From Microbacterium ginsengiterrae (lineage in GTDB: Bacteria > Actinomycetota > Actinomycetes > Actinomycetales > Microbacteriaceae): DNA of 64,000 bases. The stretch lies in NCBI RefSeq assembly GCF_014205075.1, contig NZ_JACHMU010000001.1, forward strand, positions 1,922,001 through 1,986,000, read 5' to 3'. Position 1 is the stretch's first letter, and each line of letters opens with the position of its first letter. A program made the position numbers and the translations under genes. The notes under the pieces are model-generated. The model saw nothing but the letters and a program-made list of their open reading frames with translations, had not been told where the DNA came from and ran no database searches. Of the stretch, positions 10,456 to 19,640 are shown piece by piece.

Positions 10456-11483
10456 TTCTTGCTCCAGGATTCGAGCGAAACGGTGTCGATCCAATGTCGT
10501 CCCTCGTGCTCGAGGGCGGCAACGTCTGCATCGACCATCAGCTTCGCGAGAGCGAAGCCGTCGACCGTCGGCGTCCAGCCCAGCTTCTCCTGCGCACGCG
10601 AGGAGTCGCCGATAAGGGCGTCCACTTCGGTCGGACGCAGATACCGTTCATCGAACTTGACGAACTCCTGCCAATCCAGACCGACGTGCTCGAACGACGT
10701 GGTCAAGAAGTCCTTGATGGTCATCCCGACCCCGGTCGCCAACACGTAGTCGTCCGGCTGATCGACCTGCAGCATGCGCCACATGCCTTCGACATATTCG
10801 GCGGCATAACCCCAGTCGCGAACCGACTCGAGGTTACCGAGGTACAGGTCCTTCTGAACCCCGGCCTTGATGCGCGCCACGGCGCGAGTAATTTTGCGGG
10901 TGACGAAAGTTTCGCCTCGACGAGGTGACTCGTGGTTGAACAGGATGCCATTCACCGCGAACATGTCGTAAGCCTCACGGTAGTTCTTGGTGATCCAGTA
11001 GCTGTAAAGCTTGGCTGCGGCGTATGGCGACCGCGGATAGAACGGGGTTGTCTCGCTCTGCGGGGGAGGGGTCGCTCCGTAGAGCTCGGATGACGACGCC
11101 TGATAGAAACGCGTGTCGATCCCAGACAGCCGCACGGCTTCAAGGAGTCGGATCGTTCCAGTGCCTGTCGTGTCGGCCGTGTGCTCTGGCTCGTCGAAGG
11201 AAACCCGCACGTGCGATTGCGCCGCGAGGTTGTAGACCTCATCGGGATTGATCTCAGCCATCAGCGTTACGAGGCGCGCACCGTCGCTGAGGTCGCCGTA
11301 GTGCAAAAACAGCTTTGCATTCGGGTCATGAGGGTCGACGTACAGGTGGTCGATACGAGCAGTGTTGAACGTGGATGCGCGGCGGATCAAGCCGTGGACT
11401 TCGTACCCCTTGGCCAGCAACAGTTCAGCGAGATACGAGCCGTCTTGGCCCGTGATGCCGGTAATGAGTGCGCGCTTAGCCAC
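10452..11483 (-). CDS. gmd: GDP-mannose 4,6-dehydratase
   Basis: 343 residues from a GTG at 11483 with AAGGGGAG upstream. The extended SDR fold shows [12 protein letters not shown] at 9-20, YNLAAQSHV at 84-92, the family-specific SSELYG at 131-136 and the catalytic pair Y154/K158 (YAAAK). [16 protein letters not shown] is diagnostic of Gmd. It dehydrates GDP-D-mannose to GDP-4-keto-6-deoxy-D-mannose, the substrate of the downstream fcl product. The pair forms a two-gene operon. Confidence 0.95.
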   Translation of the reverse strand: MAKRALITGITGQDGSYLAELLLAKGYEVHGLIRRASTFNTARIDHLYVDPHDPNAKLFLHYGDLSDGARLVTLMAEINPDEVYNLAAQSHVRVSFDEPEHTADTTGTGTIRLLEAVRLSGIDTRFYQASSSELYGATPPPQSETTPFYPRSPYAAAKLYSYWITKNYREAYDMFAVNGILFNHESPRRGETFVTRKITRAVARIKAGVQKDLYLGNLESVRDWGYAAEYVEGMWRMLQVDQPDDYVLATGVGMTIKDFLTTSFEHVGLDWQEFVKFDERYLRPTEVDALIGDSSRAQEKLGWTPTVDGFALAKLMVDADVAALEHEGRHWIDTVSLESWSKK

Positions 11484-11795
11484 GGAGTCTCCCCTTTTGG
11501 TGGACAGGATTGTCAGACGCGGTATAGACGCCTCGCAGGTCAGCTTAGTAGAGAGTTCAAGATGCTTCGGCGCCAGCGGGCAAGCACCTTCGGCCGGGCG
11601 GAGAACTCGGAAAACGGATGCCTCGGCGTCAGTTCAAGGGACGATCGGAAACACGCAATCCGCAGGTATGCGCGTTCAAGGCTCGCACGCAACGGAGAGG
11701 TCCTCGAGGTGGCTCCTGTGGAGAAAGCGGTGCGGTGCCAGTGGGCTCACCGTCCTCGAAGCAGAGCCTGCTCTACCTACTCGGCCGCTCCTACG
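11484..11795. other. Non-coding stretch upstream of gmd
   Basis: About 310 bases with no convincing gene on either strand; short open frames here have no recognisable sequence. It lies between the 3' end of a GT2 gene and the start of gmd, both on the minus strand, and must hold the gmd-fcl promoter. Base composition is visibly richer in A+T than the rml region. Confidence 0.6.
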
Positions 11796-12731
11796 TCAGT
11801 GGGTTGCTTCTCTTCTCCTCGACAGGATGAAGAATCCGCGTTCGAGGATCGAGCGGGGGATCGCGCCGGCCAAGCCCAGGCTCAGGCTCTGGACTGAGGG
11901 CCATCTCCGTCGACGGAGCGCGAATACCACGCACGCGCGGATACCCGAGAGAGAACGAGCTTGCAGCGCGTACCGCAGCGTTTGGCCAGCGACAAAATCG
12001 ACCGCCGTGGTTGCGGACCAATCTGCACTGACGTCTTGCACCCATTTCAGCGATTCCCGCCATCTTGCGCCCGCGGATATTGATCCCGGGCTTCCAACCG
12101 CGATTCGCGCGACTGAAGCTTCGACCTGGATCACCTTCGCGCCGGCACGTTGGGCGCGTACGAGGAAATCCCAGTCCTGATGTCGAGGGAGGTCCGTCTG
12201 CCATCCGACCTCTTCCGCGAGATCGCGCGGTAGGAGGATTGTGGAGGTGAATATCGATGCGCGCCCAGCAACGGGACCTCGACGGCGAAACAGATAGTCT
12301 TCTACTGGGCCTGATGCATACGCCTGTGCTGGGATCGCGTCGGTCACAGATCCGGAATTTGAAACCTCGACCACCTTGCCAGTGACAAGAACCGGGGGCG
12401 AGTCGACGGGTACCGCGGCCAGTTGAAGCTCGAGCTTCTGAGACTCCCACTGATCGTCGTCGTCGAGGTAAGCGATCCATTCGCCCCTGGCCTTCGCAGT
12501 GCCGAGTTGGCGTGCGTACCCGCCGTTGCGGACGCCGCCTGTGTAGACGACCTGGTCCTGAGGCGTGAGAAGTGGATTGCGCACCGGGGTCGTAGCCGGA
12601 GTCGGCTCTGGCGCGTCAATAACGATGACAATCTCAATGTCTTGACGAGGGAAGGTCTGGCCATTGACCGACTCGATCGCCCGATCCAGCGACGACCGAC
12701 CGGTCGTCGGAATCACGACGCTGACTAGCAC
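11796..12731 (-). CDS. Family 2 glycosyltransferase
   Basis: 311 residues. The N-terminal GT-A nucleotide-binding start MLVSVVIPTTGRSSLDRAIES and the metal/nucleotide DxD-type motif in AYLDDDDQWE mark a GT2 enzyme. RHQDWDFLVRAQRAG resembles the acceptor-side motif after the DxD. There is no clear membrane segment, so it should act at the cytoplasmic face on lipid-linked sugar intermediates. Sugar and linkage cannot be read from sequence. It is divergent from another GT2 across a 424-base gap. Confidence 0.85.
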   Translation of the reverse strand: MLVSVVIPTTGRSSLDRAIESVNGQTFPRQDIEIVIVIDAPEPTPATTPVRNPLLTPQDQVVYTGGVRNGGYARQLGTAKARGEWIAYLDDDDQWESQKLELQLAAVPVDSPPVLVTGKVVEVSNSGSVTDAIPAQAYASGPVEDYLFRRRGPVAGRASIFTSTILLPRDLAEEVGWQTDLPRHQDWDFLVRAQRAGAKVIQVEASVARIAVGSPGSISAGARWRESLKWVQDVSADWSATTAVDFVAGQTLRYALQARSLSGIRACVVFALRRRRWPSVQSLSLGLAGAIPRSILERGFFILSRRREATH

Positions 12732-13155
12732 GGTTCCTCATTTCTAATACGCATTGGCCGTTGTCGACCGGGCTGCGCCAAGAGTACATCGGCTAACGAA
12801 CACATTCCGGCCACGGCCGCGCGTCGGCTGCCGTACTCACAGACGATTGTGCCGGACTCAACCCCGTCATCGGGGCCGACTCTGCAGCGGAACTTGACTA
12901 TGCATCTGACGCGGGTCTCTAGCTGATGATAAAAGGATTCTCAGCACCCGATCGGTCGGACAGCGCGTGCGCCATGAGGCAGAGACATCGAGGACGGTGC
13001 GGATCTAGGCCGCTGGTACGCTGACTGACTGGGTGCCTCCGGCGCTCGCGATGCAAATTCCGAGTGCGCGATTGAGCGTGGATACCACCCACGCTCAATG
13101 TGGCGCATCGATTCATAAAGAACCGCTGAGATCGTCAGACAGTGAAGGCGCCCCA
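12732..13155. promoter_or_regulatory. Divergent promoter region between two glycosyltransferase genes
   Basis: 424 bases without a supported gene separate oppositely oriented GT2 genes. It must carry both promoters. The most notable element is a perfect 11-bp inverted repeat (ATTGAGCGTGG, 7-base loop, CCACGCTCAAT) at 13071-13099, about 57 bases upstream of the plus-strand ATG. It could be an operator or a 5'-leader hairpin. Confidence 0.55.
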
Positions 13156-14010
13156 ATGACCCGGCAGACAATCAGAATCCACGCGATAGCCGCCGTGCGG
13201 AATCGTCGAGACACGACACGGCAGGCGCTGCAGTATCTCGCCGACCGGCGCTGCGGTTCGTCATACTCTCTCTCCGCCACCGTCGTCGACGACGGATCAA
13301 CCGATGGAACCCCAGAGATGTTGCGATCAGAATTTCCATGGATCGAGGTCATCCAGGGCGACGGATCACTTTACTGGGGAGCTGCAATGAGGCGGGCGGA
13401 GGCCGCTGCACTCTCGAAAGACCCGGACTACCTGCTATGGATCAATGATGACGCCCAGTTGTTTGAGTCGGCGATTGATGACCTTCTGCGGGTGATAGAA
13501 GCGGCCAACGGTGATGCGATCGCGGTTGGCGCTTTCCAGTCGACGCACGGTTCTGGCGATACCACGTACTCGGGCGTCGTTCGTAACGACAAATGGGGGT
13601 TCATGCGGTTGCGGCAGGTCGATCCGACTGGAACTGCACTCCCGGTTTCTTCGTTCAACGGAAATCTTGTTCTGTTTCCGGTTGCAGTATATCGGCGACT
13701 CGGGGGAATGAGTGTTCACTATACGCACCATTATGGCGATTTCGACCTCGGGCTACGTGCAACCGAGAGTGGGACACCCGTGTTGTTGGCCCCCAATTAC
13801 GTGGGCCAAACTGATCGCAATACCGTGAAGGGGACGTTTCAAGACTCGAGCCTCCCCCGTCGCCAGCGCATCGCACTACTGTTCGGACCAAAGGGCTACC
13901 CGTTCCGGGAAAAGCTCCAATACTTGAAGTCTCACGGAACCCCGATGTGGCCGGTCCAACTAGTTTCGGTTCACGCCTTATACCTTCTAAAAATTCTAAT
14001 TGGAAAGTGA
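13156..14010 (+). CDS. Family 2 glycosyltransferase (rhamnosyltransferase-like)
   Basis: 284 residues from an ATG at 13156 with GAAGG upstream; a longer in-frame start at 13033 would translate through the inverted repeat and is unlikely. GT-A motifs include AAVRNRRDTTRQAL, the nucleotide-binding VVDDGSTDGTPE and the WINDDAQLF metal-binding segment. HYGDFDLGLRA matches the ED/D acceptor region. The overall layout is like polysaccharide rhamnosyl- or galactosyltransferases, but the donor is not determinable. It heads a run of four plus-strand genes with coupled starts. Codon use is AT-richer than in the rml genes. Confidence 0.87.
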   Translation: MTRQTIRIHAIAAVRNRRDTTRQALQYLADRRCGSSYSLSATVVDDGSTDGTPEMLRSEFPWIEVIQGDGSLYWGAAMRRAEAAALSKDPDYLLWINDDAQLFESAIDDLLRVIEAANGDAIAVGAFQSTHGSGDTTYSGVVRNDKWGFMRLRQVDPTGTALPVSSFNGNLVLFPVAVYRRLGGMSVHYTHHYGDFDLGLRATESGTPVLLAPNYVGQTDRNTVKGTFQDSSLPRRQRIALLFGPKGYPFREKLQYLKSHGTPMWPVQLVSVHALYLLKILIGK

Positions 14011-14014
14011 TGAC

Positions 14015-14635
14015 GTGTTCCAGTTTCGACGATCACTCCACGCTATATTGAGCCGCGTATACACGCCGATATATGTATATGCTTCACGTCTGAGAGGCAT
14101 CAAGGTTGGCTCCGATGCTGCGTTCCGTGGGCTGCCATTTCTCGAACGAGAGCCTGGGTCGATCATTCAGATAGGTTCGCGCGTGCGGTTGGTTTCCACC
14201 GCGGCACTATCCGTCCTTAGCGCTTCTGGGCCTTGTGTCCTCAGAACGAAGAGTCCTGGCGCGGAGTTACGGGTCGGTGACGATGTGGGGATGACAAGTG
14301 CGTCAATCATTTGTCGGAGCAAAATCATCATTGGTTCGCGGGTTCTTTTGGGCGCAGGGGTGATCATCTCCGACAACCCTGCCCACCCTATTGATGCCAT
14401 CCCGCGGCGTTACCTCCAACCACCGCGATCCAGTCCGAGCGACCATATCGTCATCGAGGACGACGTGTTTCTCGGTGCAAGAGTCGTTGTCCTTCCCGGG
14501 GTGACTATCGGCGCCGGATCCGTGATCGGGGCCGGGAGCATCGTTAGCGCGTCGATTCCGGCTGGCGTTGTTGCCGCGGGAGTGCCCGCAAAAACCCTGC
14601 GCTCGCTCCGGAGTGAAACTGAGGGATTGTCGTAA
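14015..14635 (+). CDS. Hexapeptide-repeat acyltransferase (LbH/WbbJ type)
   Basis: 206 residues from a GTG at 14015 preceded by GGAAAG; a TTG at 14000 is possible but overlaps the previous gene. The C-terminal two thirds shows the imperfect hexapeptide periodicity of left-handed beta-helix transferases (GSRVLLGAGVIISDNPAHP, IEDDVFLGARVVVLPGVTIGAGSVIGAGSIV, VVAAGVPAKTLR). These enzymes usually transfer acetyl groups from acetyl-CoA to sugar hydroxyls or amines, so it may O-acetylate the polymer. The next gene starts inside its stop codon (TAATG). Confidence 0.88.
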   Translation: MFQFRRSLHAILSRVYTPIYVYASRLRGIKVGSDAAFRGLPFLEREPGSIIQIGSRVRLVSTAALSVLSASGPCVLRTKSPGAELRVGDDVGMTSASIICRSKIIIGSRVLLGAGVIISDNPAHPIDAIPRRYLQPPRSSPSDHIVIEDDVFLGARVVVLPGVTIGAGSVIGAGSIVSASIPAGVVAAGVPAKTLRSLRSETEGLS

Positions 14636-15804
14636 TGCACATCGTCGTTGCTGGGCCGCTCAACCTGCCTCAGCTCGCAGACTTCCTCAGTCCATCTGAT
14701 GGTGATCGGGCGCTTCAAGAATCAACTGGGAACGGGACAGCTCCAGGGTTGATAGTCCGGGAGTACCTGAAGCGTGGTCACCGAGTTACCGTGGTCACCT
14801 ACAGGCAAGGAGAAGCAGAGGCAGAGTTCACCGGGCCCAACCTCCGAGTCCGACGGATCGATTTTTCGCGTCCTATGTGGCAACGTGCCCTCGGTCGCTG
14901 GTCGGCTGAGATCGGGGAGGTCGAATCAGCGATTCGCGACGCTGGTGCAGATGTAGTCCACAGTCAGTGGCCCTATGAGGCCGCGCTCGCGGCGGCGCGG
15001 TCAGGCGTGCCTCACCTGGCTACGATCCGCGATGCGCCGCTGACTGTCGTGAAGTCGTATCGGTCACCTATGCGGGTCATTCGCGCGACGATTGCTTACG
15101 ATTTTCGACTCAGATCAGGCAAAAGTCGCCTGTCAGTTGTGTCTCCATACCTGAGGGATGCTTGGCGCCACCAAATGTTCGATCGCCGAGAGATCGACAT
15201 AATTCCGAATATCGTTCCGTTGGACATGACGGCTCGTGAATCGCTCGCAACTCGGCCTACGATTCTTGAGGTTTCCGACTCCGGGACGCGCAAGAATGTC
15301 CGGAAGCTCATCCTTGCTTTCCGGCAGGTTCGTTCGGTCATTCCGGACGCGGAGCTTCGATTGGTAGGTCGCGGATTGGATGCGTCCTCGGAGATTGCGG
15401 AGTGGGCCGCGCAGCATGGAGTTGCGAACGGCGTGGTCTTCCGCGGGCCGCTTGAGCGGGATAGGATCCGGGCCGAGTATTCGCGCGCGTGGGTCCATGC
15501 TCACGCCTCCAGAGAAGAGACCTTCGGAAACACGCTCGTTGAAGCTATGGCAGCGGGGACCGCTGTGGTTGGCGGTCGAGACAGCGGGGCCGTGCCGTGG
15601 GTCTTGGATCACGGTGCAGCCGGAGAGCTTGTTGACGTCGAGGACGTTGGGTCATTCGGGGCCGCGCTTGTCGATCTGCTCTCGGATCACGACCGTCGAG
15701 CGGTGCTGGCGGCGGCGGGCCGCGCGTCCGCACGCGCTCGCTTTGGTAGCGACTCGGTTGCTGCGAGTTACGAAGAAGTTCTTGAGGGGCTCGCGCAACG
15801 ATAA
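14635..15804 (+). CDS. Family 4 glycosyltransferase
   Basis: 389 residues, start overlapping the previous stop. A GT-B layout is visible: an N-terminal acceptor domain and a C-terminal donor domain, with GTRKNVRKLILAFRQV, the ASREETFGNTLVEAMAAGTAVV block and GAVPWVLDHGAAGELV. The E-x7-E-type motif (EETFGNTLVE) is the usual GT4 retaining-transferase signature. It acts on the cytoplasmic side with a nucleotide-sugar donor, possibly GDP-fucose, dTDP-rhamnose or another sugar of the locus. Donor choice cannot be resolved. Confidence 0.88.
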   Translation: MHIVVAGPLNLPQLADFLSPSDGDRALQESTGNGTAPGLIVREYLKRGHRVTVVTYRQGEAEAEFTGPNLRVRRIDFSRPMWQRALGRWSAEIGEVESAIRDAGADVVHSQWPYEAALAAARSGVPHLATIRDAPLTVVKSYRSPMRVIRATIAYDFRLRSGKSRLSVVSPYLRDAWRHQMFDRREIDIIPNIVPLDMTARESLATRPTILEVSDSGTRKNVRKLILAFRQVRSVIPDAELRLVGRGLDASSEIAEWAAQHGVANGVVFRGPLERDRIRAEYSRAWVHAHASREETFGNTLVEAMAAGTAVVGGRDSGAVPWVLDHGAAGELVDVEDVGSFGAALVDLLSDHDRRAVLAAAGRASARARFGSDSVAASYEEVLEGLAQR

Positions 15805-15889
15805 ATGCGACCTCGATCGCGGACTGGCTGGAGCCGGACAAGCGGGCGCTGACCAGTTATTTGCAACGGACGAGTGGGGAAGTAAAGGG

Positions 15890-17332
15890 ATGAGTGGACG
15901 CGGGAAAAGTCTTGCTCGCGGATCGGCATGGATGCTCGGTAGCCAGGCGATCACCTTCTTATCTCAATTGGTCTATGTTGCGGTCACATCGCGGCTGATC
16001 TCCGCCGCAGGTTTCGGGGCGTACGCCGTAGCAGCTTCCGTCACGGCGCTTGTTGGCTTGCTCACGAACGGCGGCATCGCCCAAGCAGCCATGCGCGCTG
16101 ATAGATTGTCAGACCGAGATAGTTCTTCGCTGACCTCGATTGCCCTACTCTTGGGCGCCGGTGGTGCGGCGTTCACCGTCGCCACGGCGGAGCTGTGGGG
16201 AACGATTTGGGGTGTTCCCTCGGCAAGCCGGCTGCTCATCGCGAGTGCACCGATTCTGTTGTTGTCACCGATTTCTCTGCTTGCGCAAGGGCTGGTACGC
16301 AGGCTCGGCGGGTTCCGGCTCCTGGCTCTCGTGTCCGCATCCGTGTCAGTCGTGTCTCTGGGGATCTCCGCCGGGCTTGCAGTTGTCATGCGCGATCCGA
16401 TTTCGTTGGTCATCGCGCCGGCTCTGACCATGTTCCTAACTCTGGTGGTATTGCAAGCCCGAACTAAGGCTTTGCGCCGCCCGCGAGCGCTTCAAAGGGC
16501 TGTAATAAGTCATCTCCAATTCACCTGGAGGGTGACAGTGGGTGGAATCCTTTCCTACCTAGGAATGAACCTGCCGAAGTTTTTCATTACGCGTTCCTTC
16601 GGGGCGCCTGAACTGGGGGTGTGGAATAGGGCCGAGAGCGCTGTGCTTTCGCCATTTCAGATGCTTCAGAAGGCGCTCGCACAAACGATCTATCCCGAGT
16701 TGCGCAATGTGACGAGAAGCGAAAACACAGGGAACGCCGCGAAGTTCTCGGATCTTCTGATCGTCGTCTCTTGGGTTACGGTCCTTCCGGCGGCGCTGGT
16801 CGCTGTGTTGGTCCCGCCGCTTCTTCCATTATTCCTGGGACCCGAATGGCAGCCGGCAATTCAGCTCGCTGTCGCGATGGCTATTCTTGCTGGCCTCACG
16901 GCAATGACTTCGATCCTCAGTTCCGCGCTTGAGGTGGCGGGCAAGTTCAAGGTCACATATGCGAGCCAGGTAGTGCAGATCCTCATAGTAACGACGGGAT
17001 GTATCGCCATGCTCATTACTGGCGAAATTCAACTAGTGATCTGGGGGATGATCGCGGCCACCGTTATGAGGCACACTATCAACCTGACGGCCGCTTGCAG
17101 GCTCGGGTATGCCGACGCCAGGGTCCTGTCTCGGGGGTACTGGGGGGTCGCTCTTGGAGCAGTCTGTGTGGCTGCAGTGGTGGCCGGCGGCGTGCTAGTA
17201 GTTGTCCTACACGCGCCAGCTTGGATCGCCATCCTTTACGGCTTCGGAGTTGCGGGTCTCGGCGCAATCGCCTTCCTTGTTCGCGAGAGGCTTCCTCCGA
17301 TCGCGCTTGCCCGGAAGTACGGCTTGATCTAG
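15890..17332 (+). CDS. wzx: Wzx-type polysaccharide flippase (oligosaccharide translocase)
   Basis: 480 residues from an ATG at 15890; the in-frame region upstream of it overlaps the GT4 gene and is not protein-like. The chain has about 12-14 hydrophobic helices from residue 15 to the end. ARGSAWMLGSQAITFLSQLVYVAVTSRLIS is a typical N-terminus of the polysaccharide-transport (PST/MVF) family, and GAPELGVWNRAESAVLSPFQMLQKAL is a typical central region. It should flip undecaprenyl-linked repeat units across the membrane. It ends the plus-strand run that starts at 13156. Confidence 0.9.
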   Translation: MSGRGKSLARGSAWMLGSQAITFLSQLVYVAVTSRLISAAGFGAYAVAASVTALVGLLTNGGIAQAAMRADRLSDRDSSSLTSIALLLGAGGAAFTVATAELWGTIWGVPSASRLLIASAPILLLSPISLLAQGLVRRLGGFRLLALVSASVSVVSLGISAGLAVVMRDPISLVIAPALTMFLTLVVLQARTKALRRPRALQRAVISHLQFTWRVTVGGILSYLGMNLPKFFITRSFGAPELGVWNRAESAVLSPFQMLQKALAQTIYPELRNVTRSENTGNAAKFSDLLIVVSWVTVLPAALVAVLVPPLLPLFLGPEWQPAIQLAVAMAILAGLTAMTSILSSALEVAGKFKVTYASQVVQILIVTTGCIAMLITGEIQLVIWGMIAATVMRHTINLTAACRLGYADARVLSRGYWGVALGAVCVAAVVAGGVLVVVLHAPAWIAILYGFGVAGLGAIAFLVRERLPPIALARKYGLI

Positions 17333-18019
17333 TGGTGGTTGGTTTCGTATTCAAGGCAGCTGACGGCGCTCGCACCCATGATGTGCCGTATATTGATGCC
17401 GCGCCCACGGGCCTCGGGGGCGTCAGTCACGCGGAACCCGAGTTGGACTACGTCGTCCGTTCTCCTGTGCTCCGCGCCACCCGGAGGCCGGTTAGCGAAC
17501 TTCGGGCGCCGATCGTGGCGCGGGGACGCTTTTCGTATTCCACTCGGAGCTATTTCGATACCTTCCGCTCTCTGTCTTCTTGTCCTGAAGGTCACGTGCC
17601 AAGGTGCCCGGCGATGCGCGTGGCGACGTGCACAGCTGCACACCGCATCATTCAGGGCGAGCGCACGACGATCGACACAGGTTCCTCCTCGGCGGTGAGA
17701 TTCCCGGGCGCGGGGGTCGGCGAGAGCCTATGCACCAGCACTCACGCCTTGGACAGGCATCCAACGGGAGAATCGCTCACAAGCGCATTCTCGCGTGAGG
17801 GCCCGTGTGCGCTCGGGTCTTAGCGCATCGAACAAGAACGGGCTTAGGTGCTCAAATGGGAACGGTCCGTAGAAAAACAAGCAGGCGATTGGGGCGCTAC
17901 AAGAGGTCGCTGGCGCAAGCGAGATGCGCGTTCGTGAATAGCGTGCAATCTTTCACCCCCGAGGCCGCAAGCACTTCAGGTCTGTCACACCTGACGAGGC
18001 CACGTGCGCACGGGCATCC
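17333..18019. other. Unexplained 690-base convergent intergenic region
   Basis: It lies between the convergent ends of the flippase gene and the glycosylphosphotransferase gene. Open frames on both strands here give Arg/Ser/His-rich translations without recognisable domains or good ribosome-binding sites. I see no strong terminator hairpin. It may be the remains of a lost gene, but no family was recognised in any frame. Confidence 0.55.
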
Positions 18020-19519
18020 TCAGTGCGCAGACTCCCCGGGAGAAATAACTGCTTTCGCCGTGCGAGCAAGAATGTTGATGTCGCCCAAGACCGACCAGTT
18101 CTCCACGTAGTAGAGGTCTAGGCGTACAGCCTCTTCCCATGTTGTCTCCGATCGACCGCTCACCTGCCACAGGCCTGTGACTCCAGGGCGGGCGAGGAGT
18201 CGTCTTCGGGCGGCATCGGAGTATAGAGCTACCTCGGCCGCAATCTGTGGGCGGGGACCAACCAGGCTCATTGACCCTTGCAGAACGTTAAACAGCTGGG
18301 GCAACTCGTCCAGAGAATACTTTCGGATGAACCTTCCAACTGGCGTTATACGAGGGTCATCTTTCACCTTGAATAACGGTTGCTCGCTGGTCCCCTGGGC
18401 CTCTAGCAGTTGCTTCAGCTTTTTATCGGCCCCGGCGTGCATGGAACGGAACTTGAGCATATTGAAAGGGGCTCCATTGAGGCCGATTCGCTCTTGTTTG
18501 AAAAGTACGGGTCCAGCGCTGGTGGCTTTGACCGCAATCGCAACGGCCGCGAGAACTGGCGATGCCAGTACGATCAATACGAACCCACCAAGGATGTCCA
18601 TCATTCTCTTGGTGAGACGCTGTCCGGAGGTGAATCGTGGGGTCTCAACGTGGATCAGAGGAAGTCCCGCAACCGGACGCGTATGAATTCTCGGCCCCGC
18701 GATGTCCGTGATGCTAGGCGCGAGCACTAGGTGCTGCCTTCCCGCTTGAAGCGCCCACGATATCTGCTTAACTTTGTCCGAGGGCAGATCGTCGGTGCTT
18801 GTGACGGCCACTGTGTCCGCTCCGGTCACGGAGAGGGCCTGTTCGATCGCGTCGACCGAGCCCATTATCGGAATCGATGTTCCCGGGATGGTCCCTCCCA
18901 CCTCGCCAGAAGGTACGCACGCTCCGACGACTCGGTAGCCAGAGTCAGGGGAACGCTGCAACTCTGTGAGGACGCTGATCACGGACGCGTGGGAGCCAAC
19001 CAGGAGAACATTCGCGCAGTACGCTCCGCGACGGCGGTTAGAGATCAGCCACTGCCGCCAGAGCCATCTCACGGTGATGAGAAGTGCTATGCCGACTGGA
19101 AGGCTGATCAGCAAGTATCCGCGGGCGACCTCTGCCCGCGTAAGGAAAGCGATGATGGCGACCGAGCCGAAAACCGCGAAGCTCGCTCTAATAACGCGTG
19201 CGTACTCCGCTGCTCCCGTCCCAATGATGCGGTGGCTGCGGGAGTCGAACAGATGCAGTGCCCACATCCAAACGACTATCAAGAGCGCCGAAAATAGCCA
19301 GTACGAGATATTGGGCAAGCCGAAGAAGTTGTCAGTTGGTACGGACGCGCTCCCCACTCCGAGCCAAGCGATCTGCGTACCGTAGACGACCCAGATGAGC
19401 GCCAGTAGGTCGGTAACTGCCAAACTCCGAGCAAGCCTCCGCCTCCAGTCGAACCAAGGAGAGGCGCGGTGTGCGTAGTTGGGTTTCGAACCCGCGCCCT
19501 TCATGCTTGAACTCGCCAT
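18020..19519 (-). CDS. Polyprenyl glycosylphosphotransferase (initiating sugar transferase)
   Basis: 499 residues from an ATG at 19519 with AAAGAG upstream; a TTG at 19585 is possible. Four to five N-terminal membrane helices lead into a CoA-binding-like domain (NVLLVGSHASVISVLTEL). The C-terminal bacterial sugar-transferase domain follows: KRMMDILGGFVLIVLASP, FKQERIGLNGAPFNMLKFRSM, DDPRITPVGRFIRKYSLDELPQL and SLVGPRPQ. This WbaP/ExoY-type enzyme moves a sugar 1-phosphate onto undecaprenyl phosphate and so starts each repeat unit. It runs with the membrane protein and tyrosine kinase genes upstream on the minus strand. Confidence 0.93.
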   Translation of the reverse strand: MASSSMKGAGSKPNYAHRASPWFDWRRRLARSLAVTDLLALIWVVYGTQIAWLGVGSASVPTDNFFGLPNISYWLFSALLIVVWMWALHLFDSRSHRIIGTGAAEYARVIRASFAVFGSVAIIAFLTRAEVARGYLLISLPVGIALLITVRWLWRQWLISNRRRGAYCANVLLVGSHASVISVLTELQRSPDSGYRVVGACVPSGEVGGTIPGTSIPIMGSVDAIEQALSVTGADTVAVTSTDDLPSDKVKQISWALQAGRQHLVLAPSITDIAGPRIHTRPVAGLPLIHVETPRFTSGQRLTKRMMDILGGFVLIVLASPVLAAVAIAVKATSAGPVLFKQERIGLNGAPFNMLKFRSMHAGADKKLKQLLEAQGTSEQPLFKVKDDPRITPVGRFIRKYSLDELPQLFNVLQGSMSLVGPRPQIAAEVALYSDAARRRLLARPGVTGLWQVSGRSETTWEEAVRLDLYYVENWSVLGDINILARTAKAVISPGESAH

Positions 19520-19640
19520 CGAAACTCTTTGCTGCGATTTTGTCGCGTCGGTTCGATTCGTCGACGTCACCTTAGTCCTTAACAAAGTTCTCGTGCATGT
19601 CCCTCTGTCGGGAGGTTATCAGACTGAGGCAGTGGTGAAA

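Noticed and set aside
16999..17823. Frame extending from the flippase 3' end into the gene-free gap
   Set aside because: The first part is an out-of-frame reading of wzx and the rest has no recognisable sequence or ribosome-binding site.
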